Assembly (NCBI RefSeq): GCF_000688335.1
Contig: NZ_JHZX01000001.1
Location: 310,001 to 374,000 of the forward strand
Direction of reading: 5' to 3'
From: Sediminibacter sp. Hel_I_10
Lineage (GTDB): Bacteria; Bacteroidota; Bacteroidia; Flavobacteriales; Flavobacteriaceae
DNA length: 64,000 nt
Shown here: positions 53,515-62,945 of the stretch, piece by piece
How the letters are laid out: each line of letters opens with the position of its first letter
Position numbering within the stretch: the first letter of the stretch is position 1
The notes under the pieces: generated by a model
Databases searched by the model: none
What the model saw: the letters and a program-made list of their open reading frames with translations, nothing else
Told to the model about the DNA's origin: nothing
Made by a program: the position numbers and the translations under genes

Positions 53515-56500
53515 TTAAAAATCGAAGCCCAGACCAAAGGACAACCGTATGCCATCATCTGAATTAAAAACACCGAAACGTGCGGATAGCAATTCAACAG
53601 CGTCTATCCAAAAACCGCCACCATACGACGTATTCCATTGGTTTTCGTTGAATGAACTATCAGAAACCAAATCATCGTCAACCCAAATTCTACCGTAATC
53701 GAAACCTACGTAAATACCAATACTTATTGGTAACAAAGACGTTTTAATACTGTTGAAATTATACCGCACATCTGTATTTTGATAGATGTAATGCTTCCCC
53801 GTAAAGCGTTCGTTTCTATACCCTCGCAACCCATTATTGGCGCCGATGGATGCGGCTTGATAAAATTCGAAGTCATTGCCAAATGTGACCCGGCCTTTGA
53901 ATTTTGTTGCTAAAACCAATTTGTCGTTGGCTGAAATTTTATGTTGAAATGCCAGTAGTGGCTCAATTGTTCCATAATTGTTTGAATTGTTGATATTGTC
54001 CTTAAAAGTAGCCGTCAAACCTACTTCCATTCCTAATGTAGGATATGTTTTGTTGTTTTGATTTTTATAATGATAGTTGGCCGAATACACCAAAAATTCT
54101 TGGTCTGTAAAAACAGAATTAGCTGCTGCGAAATACGTTTCCAAAAAGCGATTTGCAGTTCTTGTAACCTTTACATTTTCATAGCCTGCGCCGATTTTAA
54201 ATTGAGCACCATTGTAGCCTTTCCAAATAAATGATGGGATAACGTGCGCATATTGTTGTTTGACTCGATTGAAATCTAAATCGGCATCAATTCCATCTTC
54301 CTCATCACTTTCAAAATTTGGGGTGGAGTTACCATAGCCGAAAAAGTTCTGGGTAAAATTATCGCTTGTTATTCTTGTGTCAATGTTCAGATTCCAATTT
54401 TTGATGACGTTGGCAAATTCTCCACTGTAGGAGGCATCAAACCCTTGCGTTGCGAAAAAGTATTCAGCCTTTAGAGCGTGTTTTGAAGTAAATGGATTGC
54501 GTTCAAAACCATAGGTTGTAAAGACATTTGAAACCCCTAATTTAAAACCATCATCAGGATTGACGCCCAATGTTGGTATCAATTGGTTCGTGTTGGTCTT
54601 TAGTTTTTTGTAATCGTAGACGTTTGTTTCGTAATCATCGGTTAATTTGATTTTTGCTTCTGAAGCGTTTTCTAGCGAATTCTTTTTCGATTTATAGTCG
54701 TAGATAACAATGTTTTTGCCAAAATCAGTTGTGTAATCGTCGTTATTTTGGCCACCAATCAATCTGATTTTAATACGCTTACTTTTGCCTTTTACAACAA
54801 ATGTATCTTCGTCATCCAATCCATATATCCAAAGTTCTTTTGTCAATTCTGGACTGTAAGTTTTACTGTGGAATTCATCTGTTAATCCACCATCCTTTTT
54901 ACGGAAAGCTTCCACCAAAATACTACCATCATCGTTTGCGGTTATGATGAACGCATCATCTTTATTTGTTCCTGTGACCACACCAAATTTATTGACGAAC
55001 TTAAAATATCTATCCGAAATTTGCGGAAGATTTTTCAAGCGTTCCCTTAAAATAGTTTTAATGGTTTCGACCTTGTCATTCCTTACTTCGTTGGGAATAT
55101 TTAAAAATGCGGTTTCAATTATCTGTTCCGTTATGCCTTTTTGAATAATTGCGACTTGTTTGTCCCAATCAGCTTTCGTGGCGTTTTTTATAAAGGCCAT
55201 ATCCAAGGGATACGGTTCTATATTAAAGCCTTTAACGTCCTTCAGGTCGTCTTTATATGCTCGCAGCAATCTTGCGGTTGGAATAAGTGCAACAGCTGCA
55301 GAAAGTACAAATCCGTCAGACATTTTTGAAAAGGCTTGGTCTCTATCCCTTGGCATCGGTCTATAGATGGTTTTTCCATTTTCCTTAAATTCAATCCAGC
55401 GCCATTGGTCTTGATGCCTATCCCAATCGCCAATCAACATATCGAATAATCTGGCTTTGATATATGAGTCTTCGTCAATCACGATGGATTCATCCTTTTG
55501 TATTTTCTCAAAAAGGTCATTGGTACTTATGAATGTATTTGAAAAACCGAAGCTGGCTTTATCGTTATGGCCTTCCGATGTATGTTCTTCAATCATATAC
55601 AGTTCATCTCCAAAGTCCGAATTGAAATCGCCTAACGCATTTTGCTTGGGAACATAAAATAGTTTGGGATTGGTATGATAAACGCCAATGGCATCTGCCA
55701 AATCGCCAATCACAAAGGGTGCGTAGGGATGTGACCCTGTAAATACGTCCAACAGTAACCCTTCTGTAGCGGTGTCTTCAAATTGACCCTCGACAAATTG
55801 GTCCTTAAAAATGGTTGCCTGAAGATATTGGATGGCCTGTTTTCTCAAGGCACGCATCACATATTGAGTGCCATTCCCATCTTCAAGACGTAAGGATTTG
55901 GATTGATGTCCGCCACCTTTTTTTACAGGTTTTAGACCTCCATAAAGCGTGTCTAAATTGACTGTAGCTGCTTCTATGTCTGTGCTATAATCGTCGCGGT
56001 AGCGTTCGCCCCATAAGAATTGATAGAACTTACTTTTATCGGTTTCGTCATTGGTGTAAATGGATGCCATCGTCGTATCAGGAAAAGAATTTGGGAAACT
56101 AAAAGATGGATTTGGGTCATTTGCCTCAAAAACGACCGATTTATAAACGACCTTCTTATCTTCGGAAGACGTAAAAATCACTTCGGAACTTTCATCTTTA
56201 TAAACGACCAATTTCGCATATCCAAGACTGCCGTAAGAAAAAAGACTTCCATTTTTATTTTTTGTAGCCGTCGTATTTGACCCTGAACCAGAAATGATTT
56301 GAGGCACACTATCTTGAACAAGATATTGAAGACTGTTGTCGTGCCCAGAAACAAAAATGGTTTTATCATTTTGTTGTGCGAGCGTTACCAACCGTTTTCG
56401 TAACTCATTATAATGCGTATTTTGAATATCGGTCAAGGATGTCCCACCTGTTTTTCTGACCAGATTTTTTATCGAACCTACAATTGGTAACGGTTTTAAA

Positions 56501-57213
56501 TGGCTTGAAAAACTGTATGCGCCACCGTGTGGTCCATTTGAAAAAATGGGATGATGGATGGCTATCAAGGTCGTTTTTCCAATCGCTTTTTTGATTTCAT
56601 CTTCCACTTCTTCAAAAAAGCGGGTACGTGTTTTTATGTCACAATCATCATTTATAGTTGGTTGATTATCCCAATTTGTCAAATACCATTCAGAATCTAT
56701 GATAATTAAAACAATGTTATTTCCTATTTTAACAGTTTCAATCGGACACCCTTTTTCAGGTTGGAATGTGTTTTTTCCTAGTTTATCTTCAATGTACTTT
56801 TCTTGTCTTTTTAGACCTTTCACACCATCATTATACCAATCATAGTTACCAGGAATAAAAATTGTTTTTCCTTTAAAATTTGATAGTGTCGCGATTTGAT
56901 TGTTGAGTATATTTTCTGCTTTCTTTCTATCAATATCCTCTTGCTTAGGTAAGCCAGAAGGATAGATATTATTTCCCAAAAAGATGGCGGTACTGTTATT
57001 ATGGGCTTTACTCAATTCAGCTTTAAAACGACGTAAATTACTTGATAATGAATCTTTCTTGACTCCAGCATCGCCAATAAGATAAAAGGTATGCGCTATT
57101 GGCCGGTCTAAAACCGGACTTTCTTTATTTATAGCTTCTTTGATTTGAAGTTGATGAGTTGCACAACTATATAGTATCAATTGAAACAGGAATAAAAGTT
57201 TTAATTTATTCAT
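53515..57213 (-). CDS. Metallophosphoesterase fused to an Omp85/BamA-like outer membrane barrel
   Basis: 1232 residues. A lipoprotein signal (lipobox LILYSC, Cys17) precedes a calcineurin-like phosphoesterase domain (about 40-370) with Asp48 (LIGDAG), His220/His221 (IHHPIF) and His291 (SGHDN). The second and third motifs read GNNIY and GNYDW, where the usual residues are GDNxY and GNHD. A long middle part (about 430-880) contains MRALRKQAI and IGDWDRHQDQWRW, which recall lipoprotein/kinase-like segments of the family. The last 340 residues form a surface-antigen beta-barrel ending in ...FGLGFDF with the terminal phenylalanine needed for outer-membrane insertion. It is the largest gene of the operon that leads into the cyclase (8-bp gap). 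Its substrate is unknown. Confidence 0.88.
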   Translation of the reverse strand: MNKLKLLFLFQLILYSCATHQLQIKEAINKESPVLDRPIAHTFYLIGDAGVKKDSLSSNLRRFKAELSKAHNNSTAIFLGNNIYPSGLPKQEDIDRKKAENILNNQIATLSNFKGKTIFIPGNYDWYNDGVKGLKRQEKYIEDKLGKNTFQPEKGCPIETVKIGNNIVLIIIDSEWYLTNWDNQPTINDDCDIKTRTRFFEEVEDEIKKAIGKTTLIAIHHPIFSNGPHGGAYSFSSHLKPLPIVGSIKNLVRKTGGTSLTDIQNTHYNELRKRLVTLAQQNDKTIFVSGHDNSLQYLVQDSVPQIISGSGSNTTATKNKNGSLFSYGSLGYAKLVVYKDESSEVIFTSSEDKKVVYKSVVFEANDPNPSFSFPNSFPDTTMASIYTNDETDKSKFYQFLWGERYRDDYSTDIEAATVNLDTLYGGLKPVKKGGGHQSKSLRLEDGNGTQYVMRALRKQAIQYLQATIFKDQFVEGQFEDTATEGLLLDVFTGSHPYAPFVIGDLADAIGVYHTNPKLFYVPKQNALGDFNSDFGDELYMIEEHTSEGHNDKASFGFSNTFISTNDLFEKIQKDESIVIDEDSYIKARLFDMLIGDWDRHQDQWRWIEFKENGKTIYRPMPRDRDQAFSKMSDGFVLSAAVALIPTARLLRAYKDDLKDVKGFNIEPYPLDMAFIKNATKADWDKQVAIIQKGITEQIIETAFLNIPNEVRNDKVETIKTILRERLKNLPQISDRYFKFVNKFGVVTGTNKDDAFIITANDDGSILVEAFRKKDGGLTDEFHSKTYSPELTKELWIYGLDDEDTFVVKGKSKRIKIRLIGGQNNDDYTTDFGKNIVIYDYKSKKNSLENASEAKIKLTDDYETNVYDYKKLKTNTNQLIPTLGVNPDDGFKLGVSNVFTTYGFERNPFTSKHALKAEYFFATQGFDASYSGEFANVIKNWNLNIDTRITSDNFTQNFFGYGNSTPNFESDEEDGIDADLDFNRVKQQYAHVIPSFIWKGYNGAQFKIGAGYENVKVTRTANRFLETYFAAANSVFTDQEFLVYSANYHYKNQNNKTYPTLGMEVGLTATFKDNINNSNNYGTIEPLLAFQHKISANDKLVLATKFKGRVTFGNDFEFYQAASIGANNGLRGYRNERFTGKHYIYQNTDVRYNFNSIKTSLLPISIGIYVGFDYGRIWVDDDLVSDSSFNENQWNTSYGGGFWIDAVELLSARFGVFNSDDGIRLSFGLGFDF

Positions 57214-57246
57214 AAAAAATATATGCTTTTTATATAACCTTATTTT

Positions 57247-57477
57247 TTATAATAGTTCTTCGCAATCATACCCCAATAGCTTCATACGTTCTATCAAATC
57301 TTCTAACTGAATTTCTTTTGTGGCTTTTAGCTTTAATATATTTTCCCGGTCTTCTAAATCAAAATTCCAAGAAAAAATTGCCTCATGGATATTTAAATAT
57401 TCAGATACCTTTTTAATATCCTTTTCATTTTTTATTGATGTTCTTAAAACAATTATAATTGTCTTTTTGATGTCCAT
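57247..57477 (-). CDS. Small ferredoxin-fold-like protein, HMA-like without cysteines
   Basis: 76 residues from the ATG at 57477; an earlier TTG at 57486 is not needed. The pattern of strands and helices is beta-alpha-beta-beta-alpha-beta: KKTIIIVLRTSI, EKDIKKVSEYLN, EAIFSWNFDLEDREN, ILKLKAT, IQLEDLIERMKLLGYDCEEL. This is the layout of heavy-metal-associated domains, but the CxxC metal motif is absent, so it is unlikely to carry copper. It sits 20 bp after the membrane protein gene (57498) and 33 bp before the phosphoesterase fusion, in one probable operon. Confidence 0.7.
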   Translation of the reverse strand: MDIKKTIIIVLRTSIKNEKDIKKVSEYLNIHEAIFSWNFDLEDRENILKLKATKEIQLEDLIERMKLLGYDCEELL

Positions 57478-57497
57478 TGATGTCAAACTAGAATAAC

Positions 57498-57995
57498 TTA
57501 ATTATTGATTTTCACCTTTTTATATGTAAACAAACGGTAAAAGATGTAGATATGACTTATCACATTAACTACTCCAATGGTTGAGAATGCCCACCACATG
57601 GTACCTAAATAATAATTGTAAAATTCAATTTCAAACACTTGAGGAAAAGCAACAATCAAATCTGTAAAACCAAAAATATTGAATACCCAAGCTAAGGGGA
57701 TTGCATATTTCCAATGGTTTCTCAAAGCAATGGCAGTCATTATTGCTAAAATAGCGGTACTATAATCCCATACGCCAACGGTAAAAGCCAAGTCATCAGG
57801 AAAGGCATCATATACTTGGGTATCCACCATAAATACCATACCCAAATACCTGAGACCATGAATGAGCACCATGGGTACCAGTGCATCGTAAATATTGCGT
57901 TTAGCAAGTTTTGGGAAGACAAACCATTTAATGGCAAGATAAAACGTAATCAAGCCAGCTGTGGTTTGCATGTTGAAAATTAGAAAATTGTCCAT
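57498..57995 (-). CDS. Hypothetical five-helix membrane protein
   Basis: 165 residues with about five membrane helices (10-28, 37-57, 72-94, 97-117, 128-155) and the conserved-looking stretches DALVPMVLIHGLRYLGMVF, VGVWDYSTAILAIMTAIALR and WKYAIPLAWVFNIFG. The protein ends with a basic tail. Members of this uncharacterised family occur in Bacteroidota next to dehydrogenases; no function is known. It begins 2 bp after the stop of the short-chain dehydrogenase gene and is followed by the small HMA-like gene, so all of them are one transcription unit. Confidence 0.75.
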   Translation of the reverse strand: MDNFLIFNMQTTAGLITFYLAIKWFVFPKLAKRNIYDALVPMVLIHGLRYLGMVFMVDTQVYDAFPDDLAFTVGVWDYSTAILAIMTAIALRNHWKYAIPLAWVFNIFGFTDLIVAFPQVFEIEFYNYYLGTMWWAFSTIGVVNVISHIYIFYRLFTYKKVKINN

Positions 57996-57997
57996 AA

Positions 57998-58765
57998 TTA
58001 TTTATGTCTAGGAATAAACTCTTTATTAAGTTGTTTGAAGATAAATTTTGGCGCCAATCTGCTCATGAATTTAAGTTGCTTTGATATTCCAGGAGTTATT
58101 TCTTCCTTGCCGCTTGTAAAGTCTTTCCAGAAAATATCCGCCAACTTTTTGGGCGGCATCGGTTTTAATTTATCATCAGATAAATCGGCATCTTTTGCCA
58201 ACTTGGTATCTACAACAGGTGGCAACAGTTCTACAACTTTTATATTGTGCAATGCCAATTGAGGTCTAATTGATTTTGTCCAAAAATGAAGTCCCGCTTT
58301 TGTACCCGAATAGACCGGAGCTTGAGCAAACGGGACATAAGCCAAACCAGATGATGTATTGATAAGGACAGCGTTATGACTCTTCTTTAATTGTGGTAAG
58401 AAATAGTGAAACATCCGAATTGGAGCACTAAAGTTGATTTCAATCTCGTTTATCTGCTGATCCAGATTGCTATCGTCATGACCAGCATCTAACAAGTTCA
58501 TTATTCCCGCATTATTTATTAAAATATCAATACCTCCAAAATCTGTCTGCATTCTGTCTGCCAATGCTGCCACATCATTTTCTTTTGTAACATCACTTTT
58601 AATCGTATTGATTTTTGGAAATTCAGCTTGCACATCGAGCAATTTGGACAGATTTCTGCCAGTAATAATGACAGTATTATCGTGTTCCATAAATTTTTTA
58701 GCCAATGCCAATCCAATTCCTGAACCTCCACCAGTAATGAGTACCGTATTGTTTGATTGCTTCAT
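57998..58765 (-). CDS. Short-chain dehydrogenase, DltE-like
   Basis: 255 residues, classical SDR fold. The NAD(P) loop is LITGGGSGIGLALA (about 9-22), NNAG marks the fourth strand (about 86-89), and catalytic Ser, Tyr and Lys lie in NTSSGLAYVPFAQAPVYSGTKAG. The C-terminal half (LLPPVVDTKLAKDADLSDDK, PKKLADIFWKDF) is of the DltE/YqjQ type, which reduces unknown carbonyl compounds. The gene has a probable own promoter in the 168-bp gap upstream, behind the terminator at 58842-58869. It is the first gene of the operon that runs through the phosphoesterase, the cyclase and the HD-PycTM genes. Confidence 0.92.
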   Translation of the reverse strand: MKQSNNTVLITGGGSGIGLALAKKFMEHDNTVIITGRNLSKLLDVQAEFPKINTIKSDVTKENDVAALADRMQTDFGGIDILINNAGIMNLLDAGHDDSNLDQQINEIEINFSAPIRMFHYFLPQLKKSHNAVLINTSSGLAYVPFAQAPVYSGTKAGLHFWTKSIRPQLALHNIKVVELLPPVVDTKLAKDADLSDDKLKPMPPKKLADIFWKDFTSGKEEITPGISKQLKFMSRLAPKFIFKQLNKEFIPRHK

Positions 58766-58841
58766 GTCTTTTTTTTATTAATGACCATAGAGTTTACCAT
58801 GTATTGGTTAGACATCAAAGTATCAAATGTGTAAAGACTTT

Positions 58842-58869
58842 AAAAAAAAAGCCGAACAACGTGTCCAGC
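58842..58869 (-). terminator. Intrinsic terminator after the second short-chain dehydrogenase
   Basis: On the minus strand GCTGGACA and TGTTCGGC form an 8-bp stem (two G-U pairs) around CGT, followed at once by nine T. It ends the 59878-58934 gene and separates the sigma-factor/hydrolase block from the cyclase operon. Confidence 0.75.
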
Positions 58870-58933
58870 CTTAATTGCTATTCATCACAAATTTTTTATA
58901 CGCTTATTAACTTAAAATTTAATTTCATTACAT

Positions 58934-59878
58934 CTATTTTGGCCAAACTGCACCAGTAACTTCATCACAATAGTCCCACATTTTCTGTCTTAAAATCGGG
59001 TCGAGCGCTAACTTGGGATTGTAAACGTTTCGCACTTCAGGATTTCCAGTCATCCCTGTAATACCTCCAGGTCCAATAAAACTGCCATCAGGAAGTGTTT
59101 CATCAACCGCTGCTCTCAAAGTCGACAAGGCGCCTTGTTCTACATCCATCATAAAAAGGCCTCTGATACTTCTGAAGACCGAGGCGAAAACACCTTTGGA
59201 AGCATCAAATAACGGTGTGGCAGTTAAACCTGGATGTGTGGAATGGACATGAATCTTATGGTCAAGTTTGTCTTCTTTAATAAAATCACGCAATCCATCC
59301 CTGAATTGAATCGCAGCTATTTTTGATAGTCCGTACACTTCCCAAGGGTCATACTTTTTTTCAGCGTTTAAATCATCCCAAAGATTTTTATCTTTTGCCG
59401 TACTGCTGGCGGATGAACTTGTGGATACAATCACAGCCTTGTTTGCCAGTTTAATTTTTGGCATGAGTAAGGATGTGAGTAAATGATGGCCCAACACATT
59501 CGTCGCCATTTGCAATTCCAATCCATCCACAGATTCCTTTCTTTCGGGCAATGCCATAATCCCAGCATTTAAAAGCAAACCATCAATTTGCGAAATATCA
59601 GAAGTGGTGTTAACTTCTTTAGCAAATTCCCTTACCGATTGTAATGAAGAGATGTCTAATGGTAAGATTTTGAGGCGACTCAAATCATCAGATGGTTTTT
59701 TGATAGTTGCAATTGCTTTATGCGCCTTCTCCAGATTTCTGTTGCCTGCGATGACTTGTGCCCCTCTTTTTGCCAACTCATAAGCAATGACGGTTCCTAT
59801 ACCAGAACTGGTTCCTGTGATGACATAGGTTTTATCGCTTAAATCTGAAGGTATATTTGTTCTAGTCCAGTTTTTCAT
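58934..59878 (-). CDS. Short-chain dehydrogenase (protochlorophyllide reductase-like)
   Basis: 314 residues. The cofactor loop is YVITGTSSGIGTVIAYELAK (about 18-37), LLLNAGIMALP marks the NAG position, and the catalytic Ser and Tyr-x3-Lys lie in VSTSSSAS and EVYGLSKIA. The extended C-terminus and the ATNVLGHHLLTSLLMP run are typical of the WW-oxidoreductase/retinol dehydrogenase-like and protochlorophyllide reductase-like SDRs, which in non-photosynthetic bacteria act on unknown carbonyls. It follows the DUF4345 gene (33-bp gap) and ends at the strong terminator 58842-58869. Confidence 0.92.
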   Translation of the reverse strand: MKNWTRTNIPSDLSDKTYVITGTSSGIGTVIAYELAKRGAQVIAGNRNLEKAHKAIATIKKPSDDLSRLKILPLDISSLQSVREFAKEVNTTSDISQIDGLLLNAGIMALPERKESVDGLELQMATNVLGHHLLTSLLMPKIKLANKAVIVSTSSSASSTAKDKNLWDDLNAEKKYDPWEVYGLSKIAAIQFRDGLRDFIKEDKLDHKIHVHSTHPGLTATPLFDASKGVFASVFRSIRGLFMMDVEQGALSTLRAAVDETLPDGSFIGPGGITGMTGNPEVRNVYNPKLALDPILRQKMWDYCDEVTGAVWPK

Positions 59879-59911
59879 AACAATGATTTTTTTAAATTAG
59901 GTTAACGTCTA

Positions 59912-60274
59912 CTATTTATTTGAAGAAATGTTGGATTGCAAATACCACAGAATCGGAGGAACGACTACTTCTAAAAAAATGCCGAAAATAATAAAAGGTG
60001 TCAAATGATATAAAAATGCTGATGAAGCTCTTACAATACCACCTATGACCAGACTTATTATTAAAAAACGAAAAAGTGCGGTCTCATTAAGATTAAAAGC
60101 GCAATAAACGAAACCGATGGCCGTAGCTGCCCAAATGGCCGCAACAAAACGATGAGAGTTATCTGCCATCACATTTATTGATGGGTCATATTTAGCCGTA
60201 ATGCCCATAAATCCTGTTATTAAAGCTATGATTCCGTATAAGACCAGAAATACTTGTATGATGATTGCATTCAT
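59912..60274 (-). CDS. DUF4345 family membrane protein
   Basis: 120 residues with four membrane helices (about 5-25, 46-64, 68-88, 92-112). The short loop carrying KYDPSINVMADNSHRFVAAI and the FRFLIISLVIGGIVR segment match the small DUF4345 family. Function unknown. It lies between an alpha/beta hydrolase (20-bp gap) and a short-chain dehydrogenase, which suggests a shared small-molecule detoxification or redox task. Confidence 0.8.
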   Translation of the reverse strand: MNAIIIQVFLVLYGIIALITGFMGITAKYDPSINVMADNSHRFVAAIWAATAIGFVYCAFNLNETALFRFLIISLVIGGIVRASSAFLYHLTPFIIFGIFLEVVVPPILWYLQSNISSNK

Positions 60275-60294
60275 ATATGTTATGTTTTTAGTTC

Positions 60295-61164
60295 CTATTG
60301 ATTGGAATTATATATGGTATTTAGAAATGAAATTATTTCATCCTTAATAATTTGTGGATGCCGCCAAGCAAGTTCATGGCCAGCATTTGGGAATATTTTA
60401 GTCTCTACTTTCGTGAAAACACTATCGGTATATTTTAAGTTTTCAACAGGTACAATATCGTCTGCATCGCCGTGAAGATGATAGACAGGCACATTGACTT
60501 GCGACCAATCGTTTTCTATTTTTTTCAGTTCTGCGGCATGAACTGATTTTTCATCGCCTGCAACCCTATACCCCGTTGGTACTATCCATCTCGTCAGGTT
60601 CCATCTTGTAAAACGGGACGCCCAAATATCATTTTCAATAGCTGGGTCAATGGCTGCGGAAATCATCATCACACCATCCACATTTGTATTGAGAACAGCT
60701 ATTCTCGCTGCAATGGGACCTCCGTAAGATGACCCTATAAGAATGATATTTCTAATTTTGATTTCCTTTAGAAATTCGCTTATAAGGAACGATTGTAATT
60801 GTATTGAAGCCATGGACTTTCCAAAGTCTGAATAGCCATATCCTGGTCTATCTACTGCATAAAGATTTGCTGCTTTAATTAGAGTAGAATCTGGCATAAA
60901 ATCCATCCAAACAAGAGATGAACTTGGCGAACCGTGAATAAAAACAATACTTATAGTGTTTCCCTCCTTCTCTACTTTTTGAATACGTAAGGTTCTATCG
61001 AGACTATCAACTTTGAAGTAAGCAAAATCTGTTGCGATGCCCCATTTCTGATATTGCGTTTTAATCGTCTTGTCTGATGCTCTATATTGTAATATTGTGC
61101 AGGATGACAAGGAGGCCGTTGCAATAAGAATTATAGCTATCCATCTAAAAAATTTCAACTTCAT
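60295..61164 (-). CDS. Alpha/beta hydrolase, lipoprotein
   Basis: 289 residues from the ATG at 61164; an upstream TTG at 61173 is rejected because the ATG gives a proper lipoprotein signal (MKLKFFRWIAIILIATASLSSC). Hydrolase core: oxyanion segment FIHGSPSS, DRPGYGYSD, nucleophile elbow IGSSYGG, acid in HGDADDIVP and catalytic histidine in PNAGHELAWRHP. It is a small serine esterase or related hydrolase attached to the inner or outer membrane facing the periplasm; the substrate is unknown. The sigma-factor gene ends 22 bp upstream on the same strand, so the hydrolase follows it in the transcript. Confidence 0.9.
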   Translation of the reverse strand: MKLKFFRWIAIILIATASLSSCTILQYRASDKTIKTQYQKWGIATDFAYFKVDSLDRTLRIQKVEKEGNTISIVFIHGSPSSSLVWMDFMPDSTLIKAANLYAVDRPGYGYSDFGKSMASIQLQSFLISEFLKEIKIRNIILIGSSYGGPIAARIAVLNTNVDGVMMISAAIDPAIENDIWASRFTRWNLTRWIVPTGYRVAGDEKSVHAAELKKIENDWSQVNVPVYHLHGDADDIVPVENLKYTDSVFTKVETKIFPNAGHELAWRHPQIIKDEIISFLNTIYNSNQ

Positions 61165-61186
61165 TAGTTGCAACTTTTATAAATCA

Positions 61187-62062
61187 TTAGTTAAGGTTAA
61201 GTATGGATTTCCAGCTTTCATTATCCAAAATGTCCTCGATAAAACCTTTTTTATCAAAATCTTTTTTAAACGAAAGGTTTTGCTGTAATTCTGCATACTT
61301 CAAATCGGCATTGGCGGTTAAGAAATCGGCATCATCGCCCAAATACGATTGAAAGGTGTCATATTCTGCTTTATTGTGAAGCAAATCTTTTGCATTGATA
61401 AACTTCATATCCACCGCCGTTTTTACTTTTTTATGGCATCTGCAAGGATTGCTCTTATCGACCAAACCGCATTGCTTATTCATAAAATTATAAAGGTCCT
61501 TTCTAGCTTTGCTCAATTTCATTCTGAAATTCGCCTTGCTCATATCCATGATTTCCGAGCCTATGGTATGGTCTGCACCAAATATTTCACCTATAATATA
61601 AACGAGCCGTTGTTCTTTATTCAAACAAAGAATCATACCCGAAAGGCAATTAAGTCTGACTTCTCGAATCAGTTCTCTTTTCTCTTCTTTTTCGTCTTCA
61701 GTCATGTCATGATCAGGCGCTGCATTTAGGTGCGCACCCATTTCCTCAAAGTTTGTTGGAATCACGAAATTCATTTTTTTCTTATCATTCATAAAATGAT
61801 TGAAAACAATACGATAGGCCCAAGTTCGGAAGGAGCTCTTAAACTGGAATTTTCCTAAATTGGTAATGATTTTAATAAAAACTTCCTGACTTAAATCTTT
61901 GGCATCATCAATATTTCCAGTCATCTTCCAAGCCACGTTATAAATATAGGCTTGGTGATTTTTTATCAATAAACTCAAGGCCTTTTTGTCGCCATTCAAG
62001 GTAAGTCCTATTAATTCTTTGTCCAGTTCGTCTGATGGATATGCTGCTGAAAATGGGTTCAT
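61187..62062 (-). CDS. ECF-type RNA polymerase sigma factor with cysteine-rich tail
   Basis: 291 residues. Sigma region 2 lies at about 25-95 (NVAWKMTGNIDDAKDLSQEV, FQFKSSFRTWAYRIVFNHF) and region 4 at about 150-200 (MILCLNKEQRLVYIIGEIFG, SKANFRMKLSKARKDLYNFM). It is longer than common ECF factors (about 190 residues). The extra C-terminal 90 residues begin with a CGLVDKSNPCRCHKK segment that could bind a metal, followed by a helical part. Such extensions can replace an anti-sigma factor, and none is encoded nearby. It probably controls the adjacent hydrolase/dehydrogenase genes. Confidence 0.9.
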   Translation of the reverse strand: MNPFSAAYPSDELDKELIGLTLNGDKKALSLLIKNHQAYIYNVAWKMTGNIDDAKDLSQEVFIKIITNLGKFQFKSSFRTWAYRIVFNHFMNDKKKMNFVIPTNFEEMGAHLNAAPDHDMTEDEKEEKRELIREVRLNCLSGMILCLNKEQRLVYIIGEIFGADHTIGSEIMDMSKANFRMKLSKARKDLYNFMNKQCGLVDKSNPCRCHKKVKTAVDMKFINAKDLLHNKAEYDTFQSYLGDDADFLTANADLKYAELQQNLSFKKDFDKKGFIEDILDNESWKSILNLN

Positions 62063-62169
62063 ATTGTTGAGATTTTGCTTATTTTTATTAGTTGTCGGTT
62101 TTCTTATGACCGTTGATAAACTCTTTAATTTTTAAGATGCTCTGTTAAACATCGATTTCAATTTGACAG

Positions 62170-62832
62170 TTACTTTTTGACTGCTACAAATGGGTAGCTT
62201 CCATAGAGTGTTTCGTCTACTACCGTTTTCACATTAAACACTCCCAAATCCTCAAATGAAATAGCATCAAAACTTGGTTTACTGCTAGCCACAAGCGAAA
62301 CACTTCCTTTCTTATCTACAAGCTTTCCTGGTCGTGTGATGATATAATCAAAGGAATCTTTCTTATTGGATGCCATAAATTTGGTAACAGTTGTATTGTC
62401 TTTCAACATCTCTGTGGCACCAGTAAAAAAAGCAGCAGTCGGTGCTAACAATTTTAAGAGCATTGGATTTGACCCATCCGGTTTTGGTGCAAAAAAGACA
62501 GATTGATATAAGAATGCCTTTAGCGATAGTTCATTATCGAGAATAGGCCACAGGCATTCAATAAAACGTGTCATCATCCCCTTGTCGTAGTCCTTACCGT
62601 AGGTTCCACCTGCACAGCAGATGACATAGTTTGCTCCATGAACAGTCTCTTTCAAAGCATCTACATTTTCAAAATCCCCTTTAACGATTTTAAGCTTATC
62701 ATTTTTAATTTTTATTTTACTGGGGTTTCTTACCAAAGCTTGAACATTATAGCCTTGTTCTAGCGCATAGTTTACAACATGACGACCTGTGAGGCCAGTT
62801 GCTCCAAGAACTCCAATTGTTATGCTATTCAT
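62170..62832 (-). CDS. NAD(P)-binding protein, atypical SDR (NmrA-like)
   Basis: 220 residues. The N-terminal nucleotide loop GVLGATGLTGRHVV (about 7-20) is of the GxxGxxG type found in atypical SDRs, followed by NVQALVRNPSK and LKIVKGDFEN, the arginine/lysine segment that favours NADPH. The C-terminal part (DYIITRPGKLVDKKG, ISFEDLGVF) is typical of NmrA/YwnB-like proteins. The usual Tyr-x3-Lys is not obvious, so it may be a redox sensor or a flavin-reductase-like enzyme. It stands 107 bp upstream of the sigma factor gene on the same strand. Confidence 0.88.
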   Translation of the reverse strand: MNSITIGVLGATGLTGRHVVNYALEQGYNVQALVRNPSKIKIKNDKLKIVKGDFENVDALKETVHGANYVICCAGGTYGKDYDKGMMTRFIECLWPILDNELSLKAFLYQSVFFAPKPDGSNPMLLKLLAPTAAFFTGATEMLKDNTTVTKFMASNKKDSFDYIITRPGKLVDKKGSVSLVASSKPSFDAISFEDLGVFNVKTVVDETLYGSYPFVAVKK

Positions 62833-62945
62833 TTGTTGTTGTTTATAAAGTTCCGAATTAAATAGTTACTTCTATTTTTTATTGAAATTAAATCCTTTTC
62901 TTATAAATAATTCCGTTTAGATTAAATAGCTCAAGAAATAAGAAA

